The notes under the pieces: model-generated
Databases searched by the model: none
Told to the model about the DNA's origin: nothing
What the model saw: only the letters and a program-made list of their open reading frames with translations
Made by a program: the position numbers and the translations under genes
NCBI GenBank assembly: GCA_963781305.1
Contig: CAWAFL010000014.1
Coordinates: forward strand, 186,001 to 250,000
Origin: DASXMT01 sp963781305
GTDB lineage: Bacteria; Actinomycetota; Acidimicrobiia; Acidimicrobiales; RAAP-2
Direction of reading: 5' to 3'
DNA: 64,000 bases
In this document: positions 51,948 through 61,002 of the stretch, one piece after another
How positions within the stretch are numbered: the stretch's first letter is position 1
Layout: each line of letters begins with the position of its first letter

Positions 51948-53456
51948 GAGGTTCTCCTTGTTCGGATCGGTTTCGTCTGCCTTGCCGATATGGGTCGTTG
52001 GGCTGATGGTGTGGAGCGTTACTGACTTCTTGGGGCTCTGGAGTTGGCGGTCGGCGAGGGTCATCACGAGCACCACGACACCGGCGGCGATGAGGACGAT
52101 GGCCATGAAGTGGAGCCCGCTGTCGGTCACGTTCGTCCGGAAGGCGATGCCGGTGATCGTGGCCGCGGCGATGGACCCGAGATATCCGAAGGTGCGCAAC
52201 AGGCCTGCAGCGGTACCCACGTGGTTTGCCGGCGCCTGGTTGTAGAGGGCCGTCTGGTTGCCGACGGTCGTCGTGCCAATGGTGATCCCGAAAATCAATG
52301 CCACGGCCACGATGGCAATCCCCGAGCTGAGCATCGTGAGAAAGAGGACTCCGACCGCACCTACGATCAGGGAGAGGGCGGCGGCGATCAACGGGCTGCG
52401 CACCAGGTTCCGACCGGAGATTGGCCTCGACACGAGGACGGCAAGGGCGCCCATCGGGAGCAGGACCAGACCAGCCTCCTCTGCGGAGAACCCGCGGGCC
52501 GCTTCGAGCCACTGGGTCAGGCCGTAGAGGATCACGTAGACGCCGAGCAGCGTCAATGCGGATCGGATGTATGTCCGGGTCAGCGCCATGTTCGATCCGA
52601 GCAGGCGCACGTCGAAGAACGGGGTCCGCGCCCGCAGTTCCCAGACCACCAGGATGGCGCCGACCCCGACGGCCAGGCCCAGCGCGATCCAGGCAGGATG
52701 CGGCAGCGACATCAAGAAGACCAAAAGGGCGATCATGGCCCCACCGAAACTCACGATGCCGGCCACGTCGATACGAGCGGCCAGGACTTGGACGCTCCTG
52801 GCGCCCGGCGCTGGTGCATCACGGGGAATCCAGAACAAGGCCATCGCCAGGGCGACCAGCGCGAACGGCACATTGATCAAGAACGCAGCGCGCCAGCCGA
52901 AGGTCCCGACCAGCAGGCCTCCGATCGGGGGCCCGATGGCGATGATTGCCATTCCGGCGATCGCCAGTCCGCCGAGCACGTTGCCCGGAGGCGCGTCCAT
53001 GCCGGCCACGCTGGCACGGCGACGAATCATCAACATTGCCGACGGGTACCCAGCCGAGGTCCCGATCCCGATAAGGACCCGGGACACAAGCAATGTCGTC
53101 AGGTTCTGCCCGAAGCCACCGACGAAGCCACCAACGAGGACGGTGATGATCCCGGCCACGAATACCCGGCGAGGCCCAAGCTCCTCGGAGAGTTTCCCCG
53201 CCGTCGGTTGGGCGATGGCGCAGGCCAGGTAGAGGCCCGAGACCAACACCGAGGTGCGACCAAGCGACACATGCAGGCCATGGGCGATTGCCACCAGGGC
53301 CGTGGCGATCACCGTGCTGTTGATCGGGTTCAGGGCGGAGCCCATGTACAGCGGCGTGGTGAACCGCCACCCGAAGGCGCTCGCCTTTCCACCCCTGGGA
53401 GAGCCGACCGTCCGGCCGCTGTCGACCGCGGGCCTGTCGAGGATCGACGACGTCAT
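51357..53456 (-). CDS. MFS drug transporter with in-frame isochorismatase extension
   Basis: From ATG 53456 one open frame of 699 codons encodes an MFS (EmrB/QacA-like) transporter, residues 25-490 with about 12-14 helices (SGLYLACAIAQPTAGKLSEE; GYPSAMLMIRRRAS), and then an isochorismatase-like domain (about 504-699). No stop separates them. The joint is polar and unstructured (SPKKSVTLH). Its start overlaps the marR stop by 4 bases. Either a true fusion or a gene pair whose first stop was lost. Confidence 0.8.
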   Translation of the reverse strand: MTSSILDRPAVDSGRTVGSPRGGKASAFGWRFTTPLYMGSALNPINSTVIATALVAIAHGLHVSLGRTSVLVSGLYLACAIAQPTAGKLSEELGPRRVFVAGIITVLVGGFVGGFGQNLTTLLVSRVLIGIGTSAGYPSAMLMIRRRASVAGMDAPPGNVLGGLAIAGMAIIAIGPPIGGLLVGTFGWRAAFLINVPFALVALAMALFWIPRDAPAPGARSVQVLAARIDVAGIVSFGGAMIALLVFLMSLPHPAWIALGLAVGVGAILVVWELRARTPFFDVRLLGSNMALTRTYIRSALTLLGVYVILYGLTQWLEAARGFSAEEAGLVLLPMGALAVLVSRPISGRNLVRSPLIAAALSLIVGAVGVLFLTMLSSGIAIVAVALIFGITIGTTTVGNQTALYNQAPANHVGTAAGLLRTFGYLGSIAAATITGIAFRTNVTDSGLHFMAIVLIAAGVVVLVMTLADRQLQSPKKSVTLHTISPTTHIGKADETDPNKENLMTDTSHTVDAQHTVLLVMDYQSAALGLIPEADDLLSRVNDAISIVRGHGGHVGYVRVGFDEDDYAAIPAANKMFAAVGPPMLHHDAPESAVHGRVAPEPGDIVVRKTRVGAFSTTDLDQQLRERGITTIILAGIATSGVVLSTVRDAADRDYRVFVLSDGSADPDPDVHGMLMEKVFPGQADVITVSELPSLFSET

Positions 53457-53935
53457 CGGATCTCGATCTCCGGGCTGAGGTCTGCATCGGCCAATCGCTC
53501 CAACAGCTCGATCGCCTTGTCGAGCGCGGCACGCTCGTCCGCACCAACCGTGGCGTCGATCGCCCGCATCAGCCATGCCTCCCGGGAGGAGCGCAATGAC
53601 TCAAGCAACCTGCGGCCGGCGGGCGTGGCACTCATCAGGCTCTTGCGGCCGTCTTTCGGATCGGGCTTGGCCTGGACGAGCCCGGCTGCCTTCAACGCGG
53701 TCAGGCTCTGGGCGATTGCCTGCTGGCTGACGTGCTCGGACGCAGCCAACGACGATGCGGTCGTGGGCCCGTCGCCCAGGATTCGCTCCAGGAGCGCCAG
53801 TTGTGAGATCGGAATGCCGGCCGATCTCACGCCGGCCTCCACGCGTATGCGTGACCGAAGCCGCGACACCGCTAGGGCGAGCCCAATCGCTGCTTCGGCT
53901 GTTTCCTGTTCCCTCTTGATCGCCATCTTGGCCAT
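53453..53935 (-). CDS. MarR family transcriptional regulator
   Basis: The 160-residue product has the winged helix SEHVSQQAIAQSLTALKAAG with the wing DPKDGRKSLMSATPAGR. It heads an operon with the MFS-isochorismatase and USP genes, joined by ATGA overlaps. The operator candidate at 53956-53968 lies directly upstream. A multidrug or phenolic-acid responsive system is likely. Confidence 0.87.
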   Translation of the reverse strand: MAKMAIKREQETAEAAIGLALAVSRLRSRIRVEAGVRSAGIPISQLALLERILGDGPTTASSLAASEHVSQQAIAQSLTALKAAGLVQAKPDPKDGRKSLMSATPAGRRLLESLRSSREAWLMRAIDATVGADERAALDKAIELLERLADADLSPEIEIR

Positions 53936-53955
53936 GCCATAATGATACCCGATAC

Positions 53956-53968
53956 ACAAGATACTTGT
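53956..53968. promoter_or_regulatory. MarR operator candidate
   Basis: ACAAGATACTTGT is a 13-base palindrome with a 3-base centre, 21 bases before the marR start. It matches the usual size of a MarR half-site pair and sits in an AT-rich promoter zone. Confidence 0.5.
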
Positions 53969-54015
53969 ACAGTCTTATGTAGTTAGATGCGTAAGCCTCG
54001 GTGGAACGTTGCGGT

Positions 54016-54435
54016 TCAGCGGGAGTGATGGTGGCGGTTAGTGGTCGCTGGTCGAGAGCCGCTCGTTGTAACAATCACCGGGCAACCAGGTCCAAACTCA
54101 TTGCCCTCGGGATCGGCAAACGTCGTCCACCCGCGGATGCCGCCTTTTTCGGTGTGGCACTGACGTACGGCCCCACTGCCCGCGGCGCGCTTAACGGTCA
54201 TGGAGCCGTCCTCGTTGGTGGCGTTGACCCTCCACCGATCCCCATTTTTGACCCATCCCTTGCCGGTAGCGAGCCGCCGGTTGTTCTCACGGGTCACGAC
54301 CTCGTCGCCCACCCCGACGGTGGACCCGCCGTAAAGGACGAGTCCGTCCTCTGTGACGTACCCGGTGACGATCCAGTCCGACCTGGCCCGCTCGTTCAGC
54401 TCGGCCACCGTCGTCGCATCGGCCGCAATCATCAA
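54016..54435 (-). pseudogene. Chimeric remnant: MobF relaxase/helicase fragment joined to a VOC tail
   Basis: Residues 1-85 (DATTVAELNERARSDWIV; GVGDEVVTRENNRRLATGKG; WVKNGDRWRVNATNEDGSM) match the helicase part of TraA/TrwC-like conjugative relaxases. The C-terminal piece (GIRGWTTFADPEGNEFGP) is instead the end of a VOC-fold protein. Neither half is complete. The frame therefore records a fusion between a decayed mobile-element gene and another gene. Confidence 0.65.
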
Positions 54436-54597
54436 TGACCCTTTGCCACAGCAACGAGAGCCACCGCAATTTCATCGCTTTGCCGATAGGAATCGCGGGA
54501 CAGGCCTCCACCTGTTCAACAAGCTCGTCCGCCCAACACCAAGAATGCACGCTGCTAGTGACCTGGTCGGTCCCGAGCCAATTGTTGCTCAGGACAG

Positions 54598-54675
54598 TTG
54601 AGTCTCGTTGAGTCCCGCAGTATTCAACCGCTGCCCCAGCTGCGAGTTGCCATAGATCACTTGCCGTTCACCAGG
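54598..54675. repeat. Diverged 78-base direct repeat, right copy
   Basis: Ungapped partner of 49100-49177, ending 108 bases from the 3' end of the tRNA-Ala gene. Both ends of the unit are well conserved. On the minus strand both copies encode ...LVNG(K/N) followed by a stop. Confidence 0.5.
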
Positions 54676-54782
54676 AACTTCGTCGCAGAGACAGCCGACC
54701 GAACCGGCGACCCTTTCAATCTCGACGTACGTTCATGGAGATTGGGGATTCCCACTCTTAGGCCTCTGACCTGGCCTTTCAG

Positions 54783-54855
54783 TGGAGGTGAAGGGACTCG
54801 AACCCTCGGCCTCTACATTGCGAACGTAGCGCTCTACCAGCTGAGCTACACCCCC
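54783..54855 (-). tRNA. tRNA-Ala (anticodon CGC)
   Basis: On the minus strand GGGGGTG pairs with CACCTCC as acceptor stem, with discriminator A. The D-arm is GCTCAGCTGGTAGAGC, the anticodon arm CTACG-TTCGCAA-TGTAG, the T-arm GAGGG-TTCGAGT-CCCTT. The loop TTCGCAA gives anticodon CGC, which reads GCG. CCA is not encoded. The tRNA 3' side faces the island-like region. Confidence 0.93.
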
Positions 54856-54949
54856 GAGGTGCCCAAAGAGACTAGCCGAGCCGACCTGTAGTCCCATTCG
54901 GGCCACAGCTGCCTGGAAGGGATACTGGGCGGGCCAGATTGACTCGCCT

Positions 54950-56352
54950 CTATGCCTCCTTGACCGCAGCGACCAGCTTGGTCAGCGTGTCCTTGGCGTC
55001 GCCGAAGAGCATGGTCGTCTTCGGATCGTAGAGGAGCTCGTTGTCGATGCCGGCGAACCCGGGGCGCATGGACCGCTTCAAGAAGACGATGTTCTGGGCC
55101 TGGTCGGCATGCACGATGGGCATGCCGTAGATGGGGCTGCCGGGGGTGTTCTGGGCGGCCGGGTTGACCGTGTCATTAGCGCCAACGACCAGGGCCACGT
55201 CGGTGGTCGGCATCTCCGGATTGGCCTCGTCCATCTCCACCAGCTGTTCGTAGGGCACATTGGCCTCAGCCAGGAGGACGTTCATGTGCCCGGGCATACG
55301 ACCGGCGACCGGGTGGATGGCGTAGATGACGTCGACCCCCCTCGCTGTGAGGGCATCGGCTAGCTCCTTGACGGTGTGCTGGCCCTGGGCCACGGCCAAT
55401 CCGTAGCCGGGGATGATGACCACCCGACGCGCGTAGGCAAGTAGCACGCCGATGTCCTCGGGCGTCCCCGCCTTCACCGGGCGGGCGTCGGCCCCCGTGC
55501 CCTCTGCGCCCCCGGCGGCGGTGATCACCGAGCCGAAGGCGCTGAAGAGGATGTTGGGCAGCGAGCGGCCCATGGCCTTGCTCATCATCCTCGTGAGCAG
55601 GATTCCCGACGCTCCCACCAGGGTCCCGGCGATGATCAACAGGTTCAAGTTGAGCGTGAAGCCTGACGCGGCCACGGCCAGGCCGGTAAAGGCGTTGAGC
55701 AGCGAGATGAGCACAGGGACGTCAGCCCCGCCGATGGGCAGCACGAAGATCACGCCCAGGACCAGCGATAGCACCACCATGATGATGAGCAGCGCCGTGC
55801 TTCCCGTGACCAACGTGGCGATGGCGACCCCGACGATGGCCACCCCCACCACGGCGTTGATGATCTGTTGGGCCGGGTAGGTGATGGGCCGCCCGGTCAT
55901 CAGCTCTTGCAGCTTGGCGAAGGCGATCGCACTACCGGCAAAGGACACCGACCCGATCAGTACCCCGAAGAGCCCCTCGGCGATGCGGTAGACGGCGGGC
56001 TTGCCCGGCGACTCGATGAGGAAGACGACGATGGACACGAGGGCGGCGGCCCCGCCACCGACACCATTGAAGATGGCCACCATCTGTGGCATTGCCGTCA
56101 TCTTCACCTTGCGGGCGGCGGGCACCGCTATGGCGGCACCGATGATCATGGCCACGATGGCCAGGATGAGGTTCTTACCGCTGCTCCGCAGGCCCGGATT
56201 GGTGAAGGTGAAGGCGATGGCCACCGTTGCGGCACCCGCTCCCACCAAATTGCCCCTTCGGGCGTGCCGGGGGAGCTCAGCCCCTTCAGGGCGACGATGA
56301 ACCCGATGGCGCACAACAGGTAGACCAGGTCGGTCCAGGTTCCGAGCGTCAC
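54950..56352 (-). CDS. pntB: NAD(P) transhydrogenase subunit beta, one frameshift
   Basis: The GTG at 56352 begins TLGTWTDLVYLLCAIGF; the frame changes at the G run 56269-56273. The rest follows as RRGNLVGAGAATVAIAFTF, eight or so membrane helices, and the NADP domain (VVIIPGYGLAVAQGQHTV; RMPGHMNVLLAEANVPY). With the shift mended it has 467 residues, a normal PntB. It moves hydride between NAD(H) and NADP(H), driven by proton flow. A homopolymer indel is a likely sequencing error. Confidence 0.87.
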
Positions 56353-56822
56353 TGGCCGTCTCCCGTGGTCGGGTTACCACTGGCATCTGGGGCATCAGGG
56401 CCGTCCGGAGCGTCGGGGGAAGCGGGAGCGTCGGGGGAAGCGGCGCCACCAGGGGAAGACAGCGCGCCGGGGGAAGGCGGTGCATCGGTGGGCGAAACCT
56501 CCGACGCACCGGCGCCGGGGGAAGGACTGGGACGGTCGGACGGCTTCCCCTTGAACATCTCGAGCATGCGGTCGGTCACCACGAAGCCGCCCACCACGTT
56601 CAAGGTGGCCAACAGCACGGCGAAGAAGGCCAGCGTGATCTGGGCGGCACCGCGTGCTTCGCCCATCACGATCATGGTCCCGACCAGGATGATGCCGTGG
56701 ATGGCGTTGCTCCCCGACATGAGCGGGGTGTGCAACACGCTCGGCACCTTGGAGATGACCTCGTTGCCGACGAACGCGGCCAGCACGAAGACGGTGAAGA
56801 ACGCGATGATTCCGGTGCTCAC
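56349..56822 (-). CDS. pntAb: NAD(P) transhydrogenase subunit alpha part 2 (PntAb) with low-complexity tail
   Basis: From GTG 56822 the first 95 residues form the membrane part of split PntA (SKVPSVLHTPLMSGSNAIHG; TLNVVGGFVVTDRMLEMFK). About 60 extra residues follow, rich in Pro, Ser, Ala and Asp, with repeats such as SPDAPASPDAPDGPDAPDAS. It overlaps both neighbours by 4 bases (GTGA), so the three pnt genes are coupled. Confidence 0.88.
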   Translation of the reverse strand: MSTGIIAFFTVFVLAAFVGNEVISKVPSVLHTPLMSGSNAIHGIILVGTMIVMGEARGAAQITLAFFAVLLATLNVVGGFVVTDRMLEMFKGKPSDRPSPSPGAGASEVSPTDAPPSPGALSSPGGAASPDAPASPDAPDGPDAPDASGNPTTGDGQ

Positions 56823-58027
56823 GATCCCCCCTCTCCATCCGAGTGCTCCCCGTGGTCGCCCGGCTCACTCGGCGGGGCGGCGGATGGCGGTGGCGGTTGC
56901 GGGGGTGGTGCCGCGGGGGCCGTCTTGTCGATGACCTGACCGGCCCGCACGACGCAGGTCCCGATGACGATCTCGTCATCGAAGTCCGGGGTGAGCTCGC
57001 CCTCTTTGACCACGAGGGCCAAGAAGTTGGCGATGTTGCGTGAGTAGAGGAAGCTGGCGTGGGTGGGCATCTGAGCAGGCGGGTTGGTCATACCCACCAC
57101 GGTCACCCCGTTGTCGGTCACGATGTTCTCCCCGGCCACCGTGAGCTCGCAGTTCCCACCGGTGTCGGCGGCTATGTCCACGATCACCGCGCCATTGGCC
57201 ATCTGCTCGACCATGGCCCGGGTCACCAAGACGGGGGCCTTGCGACCGGGGATCTGGGCCGTGGTGATGACCACGTCGGAGGCGATCACCTCGGCGGCCA
57301 GGAGCTCTTGCTGTTTCGCCTGGTACTCGGCGCTCTGCTCCCTGGCGTAGCCGCCCGAACCCTCTTGGGACTCGAGTCCCAGCTCCACGAAGTTGGCACC
57401 CAGGCTCCTCACCTCTTCTTTGGCCGCAGCCCGCACGTCGTAGGCCTTGACCACCGCGCCCAGGCGGCGGGCGGTGGCGATGGCCTGGAGCCCGGCCACC
57501 CCTGCCCCCATGACCAGCACCTTGGCCGGGGGCACGGTCCCTGCCGCGGTCATGAACATGGGGAAGAACTTGGCCAGGTGCTCGGCCGCGCTGAGCCCGG
57601 CCCGGTAACCGCTGACGGTGGCCTGGGAGGACAACGCGTCCATGGACTGGGCCCGGGTGATCCGGGGCAGGAGGTCCAAGCTGTAGGCGGTGGCCTTTTT
57701 GGCCGCCAGGGCCTGGACGATCTCGGGGACTTGTCCGGGCTGCAAGAAGCTGACCACCGACACCCCCTCGGGGAGCTCGGCCACCTCCTCGACACTCGGG
57801 GGTTGCACCCCGGCCACCATGGCCGCGCCGGCCAGCACCGCAGCGGCGTCAGGGAGCACCGAGGCTCCGGCGCGCTCGTAAGCGGCGTCGGGAAAGCGGG
57901 CGGCCGCACCCGCGCCGGCCTGTATCGCCACCTCGATCCCCGAAGATGCCAGCTTGGCCGCCACGTCAGGCACGATCGCCACCCTCGTCTCGCCCGGGCG
58001 CGTCTCAGTACACACAGCAAGTTTCAC
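56819..58027 (-). CDS. pntA: NAD(P) transhydrogenase subunit alpha part 1 (PntAa)
   Basis: I start at GTG 58027 (KLAVCTETRPGETRVAIVP, the conserved N-terminus). The 402-residue NAD-binding domain has VLVMGAGVAGLQAIATARRLG, YDVRAAAKEEVRSLGA and ADTGGNCELT. The last 40 residues are Pro/Ala/Glu-rich. It is the first gene of the pnt operon; the shared region 58028-58337 separates it from the divergent echA20. Confidence 0.9.
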   Translation of the reverse strand: MKLAVCTETRPGETRVAIVPDVAAKLASSGIEVAIQAGAGAAARFPDAAYERAGASVLPDAAAVLAGAAMVAGVQPPSVEEVAELPEGVSVVSFLQPGQVPEIVQALAAKKATAYSLDLLPRITRAQSMDALSSQATVSGYRAGLSAAEHLAKFFPMFMTAAGTVPPAKVLVMGAGVAGLQAIATARRLGAVVKAYDVRAAAKEEVRSLGANFVELGLESQEGSGGYAREQSAEYQAKQQELLAAEVIASDVVITTAQIPGRKAPVLVTRAMVEQMANGAVIVDIAADTGGNCELTVAGENIVTDNGVTVVGMTNPPAQMPTHASFLYSRNIANFLALVVKEGELTPDFDDEIVIGTCVVRAGQVIDKTAPAAPPPQPPPPSAAPPSEPGDHGEHSDGEGGS

Positions 58028-58337
58028 GGGCGCCAGTAAAGCGGCAAATGTCGGTCGTTCACAACCCACGGGCGTACGGGTGTCCGATGCGGCCGCCATG
58101 GCATCGTCCCAGGCCAACCAATCGTTTGGTGTTTGCCGGGCATCCGGCGGGGCGCCGGGCCGAGCGTGACCCGTTAACTATGCCGGTGCCGGTGCGCCGC
58201 TCGGCCCCGGCCCCAAGCGGGACGGCGATGTTACAGTTCTGGCGTCGAGACCATGCCCGTTCGAACAGGCCCCAAGCCAGCTCCGAACGCATGCCGAGGC
58301 TCGTCGCACACCCTGTCGTCCACTGCCCGGAGCAACC
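58028..58337. promoter_or_regulatory. 310-base divergent promoter region of pnt and echA20-ipd operons
   Basis: The clearest element is CCCGTTCGAACAGG at 58256-58269: an 8-base perfect palindrome GTTCGAAC with CC/GG ends and one mismatched pair, 69 bases before echA20. In mycobacteria the ipd genes are controlled by the TetR repressor KstR2; whether this is an equivalent site is a guess. No gene is seen. Confidence 0.45.
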
Positions 58338-59097
58338 ATGCCCATCGAGACCTATCAGAAGCAACCGGGGATCGCCGAGGTGGTCATTGACCACCCGCCG
58401 GTCAACGCCCTGGACGTGGCCGGCTGGTTCGCCCTGGCCGACGCGGTGTTGGCCGCGGGCCGGGTCCCCGACAACCGAGTGGTCATCCTGCGGGCCGAAG
58501 GTCGGGGGTTCTGTGCCGGGGTCGACATCAAGGAGATCCAGGCCAAGGGGGACGCGGCCCTGATCGGGGTCAACCGCGGCTGCTTCGCCGCCTTTGCCGC
58601 CGTCTACGACTGCGAGGTGCCGGTGATCTCCGCCGTCCAGGGCTTCTGCCTGGGGGGAGGGGTGGGCCTGTGCGGGAACTCCGACATCATCGTGGCCTCC
58701 CACGACGCCACCTTCGGCCTGCCCGAGGTGGATCGGGGCGCCCTGGGGGCGGCCACCCACCTGTCCCGTCTGGTGCCCCTGCACAAGATGCGCTCGATGG
58801 TCTACACGGCCAAGCCGGCCACCGCGCGCCGAGCTGCACCATTACGGCTCGGTGCTCGAGGTCGTCCCCGCCGACGAGCTGGTGGACACGGCCTACCGGG
58901 TGGCGGCCGAGATCGCCTCCAAGAGCCCCACCATCATCCGCAGGGCCAAGGAGTCGCTCAACGGCATCGACCCCGTCGACGTGAAGACCAGCTACCGGCT
59001 CGAGCAGGGGTTCACCTACGAGCTCCACGTGGCCGGGGTGGCCGACGAGCAGCGCTCGGCCTTCGTCGAGAAGCGCGACGCCGACACCACCAAGTAG
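58338..59097 (+). CDS. echA20: EchA20-like enoyl-CoA hydratase/ring hydrolase, one frameshift
   Basis: The frame from 58338 gives a crotonase domain (IAEVVIDHPPVNALDVAGW; FCAGVDIKEIQAKG; VQGFCLGGGVGLCGNSDII). Near 58826-58831 a 1-base indel moves the end (ELHHYGSVLEVVPADELVD to KRDADTTK) to the next frame. The mended length is 253. In the order echA20-ipdA-ipdB-ipdC it matches Rv3550-Rv3553, where EchA20 hydrolyses steroid ring D of HIEC-CoA. The indel may be a sequencing error. Confidence 0.85.
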
Positions 59098-59155
59098 CAA
59101 CACACAACCGACGTCGGCTCCCACGACGCCGGAACGAAGGACCGGACAGGAGACC

Positions 59156-60178
59156 ATGGCAGACAAGAGACTCACGTTGGACGAACTGGTGAGCGAGCTC
59201 CGCAGCGGCATGACCATCGGCGTGGGCGGCTGGGGCTCGCGACGGAAGCCGATGGCCGCGATACGGGCCATCCTGCGCTCCGACCTCACCGACCTCACCG
59301 TGGTCAGCTACGGCGGACCCGACGTCGGGCTCCTGTGCGCGGCGGGAAAGGTGAAAAAGGTGGTCTTCGGGTTCGTCACCCTCGACTCCATCCCAACCGA
59401 CCCCCACTTCCGGGTCGCCCGCCAGAACGGCGCGGTGGAGGCCATGGAGGTGGACGAGGGTATGTTCTACCTGGGGCTGCTGGCCGCGTCGCAGCGGCTG
59501 CCCTTCCTGCCTACCCGTGCGGGCCTCGGCTCGGACGTGTTGCGCGTCAATCCCACACTGCGCACCGTCACCTCCCCCTACGACGACGGCGAGGAGCTCG
59601 TGGCCATGCCCGCCCTTCGCCTCGACGCCGCACTGATCCACGTCAACCGGGCCGACGCCTCGGGCAGCGGACAGATCCTCGGCCCCGACCCGTTCTTCGA
59701 CGAGCTGTTCTTGGGGGCGGCCGACCGGCGCTTCGTGACCACCGAGCGCCTGGTGGAGACGTCCGAATTCTCGGCCGAGGGTCCGATCCAGACCATGTGC
59801 ATCAGCCGGCTACTGACCGACGGGGTGATCGAGACCCCCGGTGGCGCTCACTTCACCGCCTGCGTGCCCGATTACAACCGCGACGAGGCGTTCCAGAAGG
59901 CCTACGTCGCTGCCGCCGGTGACGACTCGGCGTGGTCGGCGTTCGTCCAGCGCTATCTGGACGTCGACGAGGGCAGATACCAGGAAGCGGTAAAAGAGGC
60001 GGCGGCCGAGTTCGCCGCGGCCAAGGCGGGCGAGAAGGCGGCGGGAGAGAAGGCGGCGCCCGCGAAAGCATCTAGCACAGGCAGCGGCGAGAAAGCGGCG
60101 GCCGAGAAGGCGACGAGCACGGGCAGCGGCGAGAAAGCGGCGGCCGAGAAAGCATCGAGCACGGGAGGGTCCAAGTGA
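59156..60178 (+). CDS. ipdA: COCHEA-CoA hydrolase subunit IpdA, with repetitive Lys/Ala/Glu tail
   Basis: Residues 1-290 are a CoA-transferase-like alpha subunit (RSGMTIGVGGWGSRRKPMAA; SYGGPDVGLLCAAGKVKK; PYDDGEELVAMPALRLDAAL). With IpdB it opens steroid ring C by hydrolysing COCHEA-CoA. Family members have about 290 residues; here another 50 follow, built of 14-residue repeats (ASSTGSGEKAAAEK). Ribosome site ACAGGAG. It overlaps ipdB by 4 bases. Confidence 0.88.
   Translation: MADKRLTLDELVSELRSGMTIGVGGWGSRRKPMAAIRAILRSDLTDLTVVSYGGPDVGLLCAAGKVKKVVFGFVTLDSIPTDPHFRVARQNGAVEAMEVDEGMFYLGLLAASQRLPFLPTRAGLGSDVLRVNPTLRTVTSPYDDGEELVAMPALRLDAALIHVNRADASGSGQILGPDPFFDELFLGAADRRFVTTERLVETSEFSAEGPIQTMCISRLLTDGVIETPGGAHFTACVPDYNRDEAFQKAYVAAAGDDSAWSAFVQRYLDVDEGRYQEAVKEAAAEFAAAKAGEKAAGEKAAPAKASSTGSGEKAAAEKATSTGSGEKAAAEKASSTGGSK
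60068..60175 (+). repeat. 42-base coding repeats in ipdA
   Basis: Two units (60068-60109, 60110-60151) and a partial third (60152-60175) encode A(S/T)STGSGEKAAAEK. The DNA copies differ at a few third positions, so the repeat is not an assembly duplication of one read. Confidence 0.75.
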
Positions 60179-61002
60179 GCGAGGCCAGCTGGAGCGCCGG
60201 GGACGCCGGAGCAAGCGCGGGGGCGGGTGTGGGCGTGGAGGACGGCGTATCCCGGGCGGAGTACTGCATCATCGCCTGCGCCGAGGTCTTCCGGGGCGAC
60301 GGCGAGGTCATGGCCAGCGCATTCGGGACTGCCCCAGCAGTGGGCGCCCGCGTGGCCAAGTTGACCTTCGCCCCGGATCTCTCCCTGACCGACGGGGACG
60401 CAGCCCTGATCGACGGCGCTCCCCCCATGGGCACGAAGCCCGGGGACCTGGTCTACGAGTCGCACATGCCCTACCGCAAAGTGTTCGACGTGGTGTGGTC
60501 GGGCCGTCGCAACCTGATCATGATGGCCTCCCAGATCGACCGGGACGGCAACCAGAACATCAGCGCCATCGGCCCCTGGGCCAAGCCCAAAGCCCAGCTG
60601 ATCGGGGTACGCGGGGCTCCGGGCAACACCATGAACCATCCGACCAGCTACTGGGTGCCGAACCACTCGACCCGCTCCTTCGTCGAGCACGTCGACGTGG
60701 TCTCCGGCGTCGGCTACTCCCGGGCCTCTGCCGCGGGGCCGTCGGCCACCAAGTTCCACGAGATCCGCTTCGTGATCTCCAACCTGGGCGTGTTCGACTT
60801 CGAGACGCCGGACCACACCATGCGGATCCGGTCCGTGCACCCGGGGGTAACGGTCGATGAGATCGTCGAGGCCACCGGCTTCGAGCTGACCATCCCGTCG
60901 AACGTGCCGGCGACCCGCCTCCCGACGGTCGAAGAACTCTCCCTGATCCGCGACGTGCTCGACCCTCGAGGGCTTCGCGACCGCGAGGTGAAGAGCTCGT
61001 GA
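60175..61002 (+). CDS. ipdB: COCHEA-CoA hydrolase subunit IpdB
   Basis: From GTG 60175 the 275-residue product has ALIDGAPPMGTKPGDLVYES, YRKVFDVVWSGRRNLIMMAS and the C-terminal VRSVHPGVTVDEIVEATGF type end of CoA-transferase beta subunits. The first 25 residues are a Gly/Ala-rich extension. IpdA and IpdB together form the active heterotetramer in mycobacteria. It overlaps both neighbours by 4 bases. Confidence 0.88.
   Translation: MSEASWSAGDAGASAGAGVGVEDGVSRAEYCIIACAEVFRGDGEVMASAFGTAPAVGARVAKLTFAPDLSLTDGDAALIDGAPPMGTKPGDLVYESHMPYRKVFDVVWSGRRNLIMMASQIDRDGNQNISAIGPWAKPKAQLIGVRGAPGNTMNHPTSYWVPNHSTRSFVEHVDVVSGVGYSRASAAGPSATKFHEIRFVISNLGVFDFETPDHTMRIRSVHPGVTVDEIVEATGFELTIPSNVPATRLPTVEELSLIRDVLDPRGLRDREVKSS

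Noticed and set aside
54700..54891. Plus-strand ORF containing 'GEGTRTLGLYIANVALYQ'
   Set aside because: This is the antisense translation of the tRNA-Ala gene, a well-known spurious ORF.
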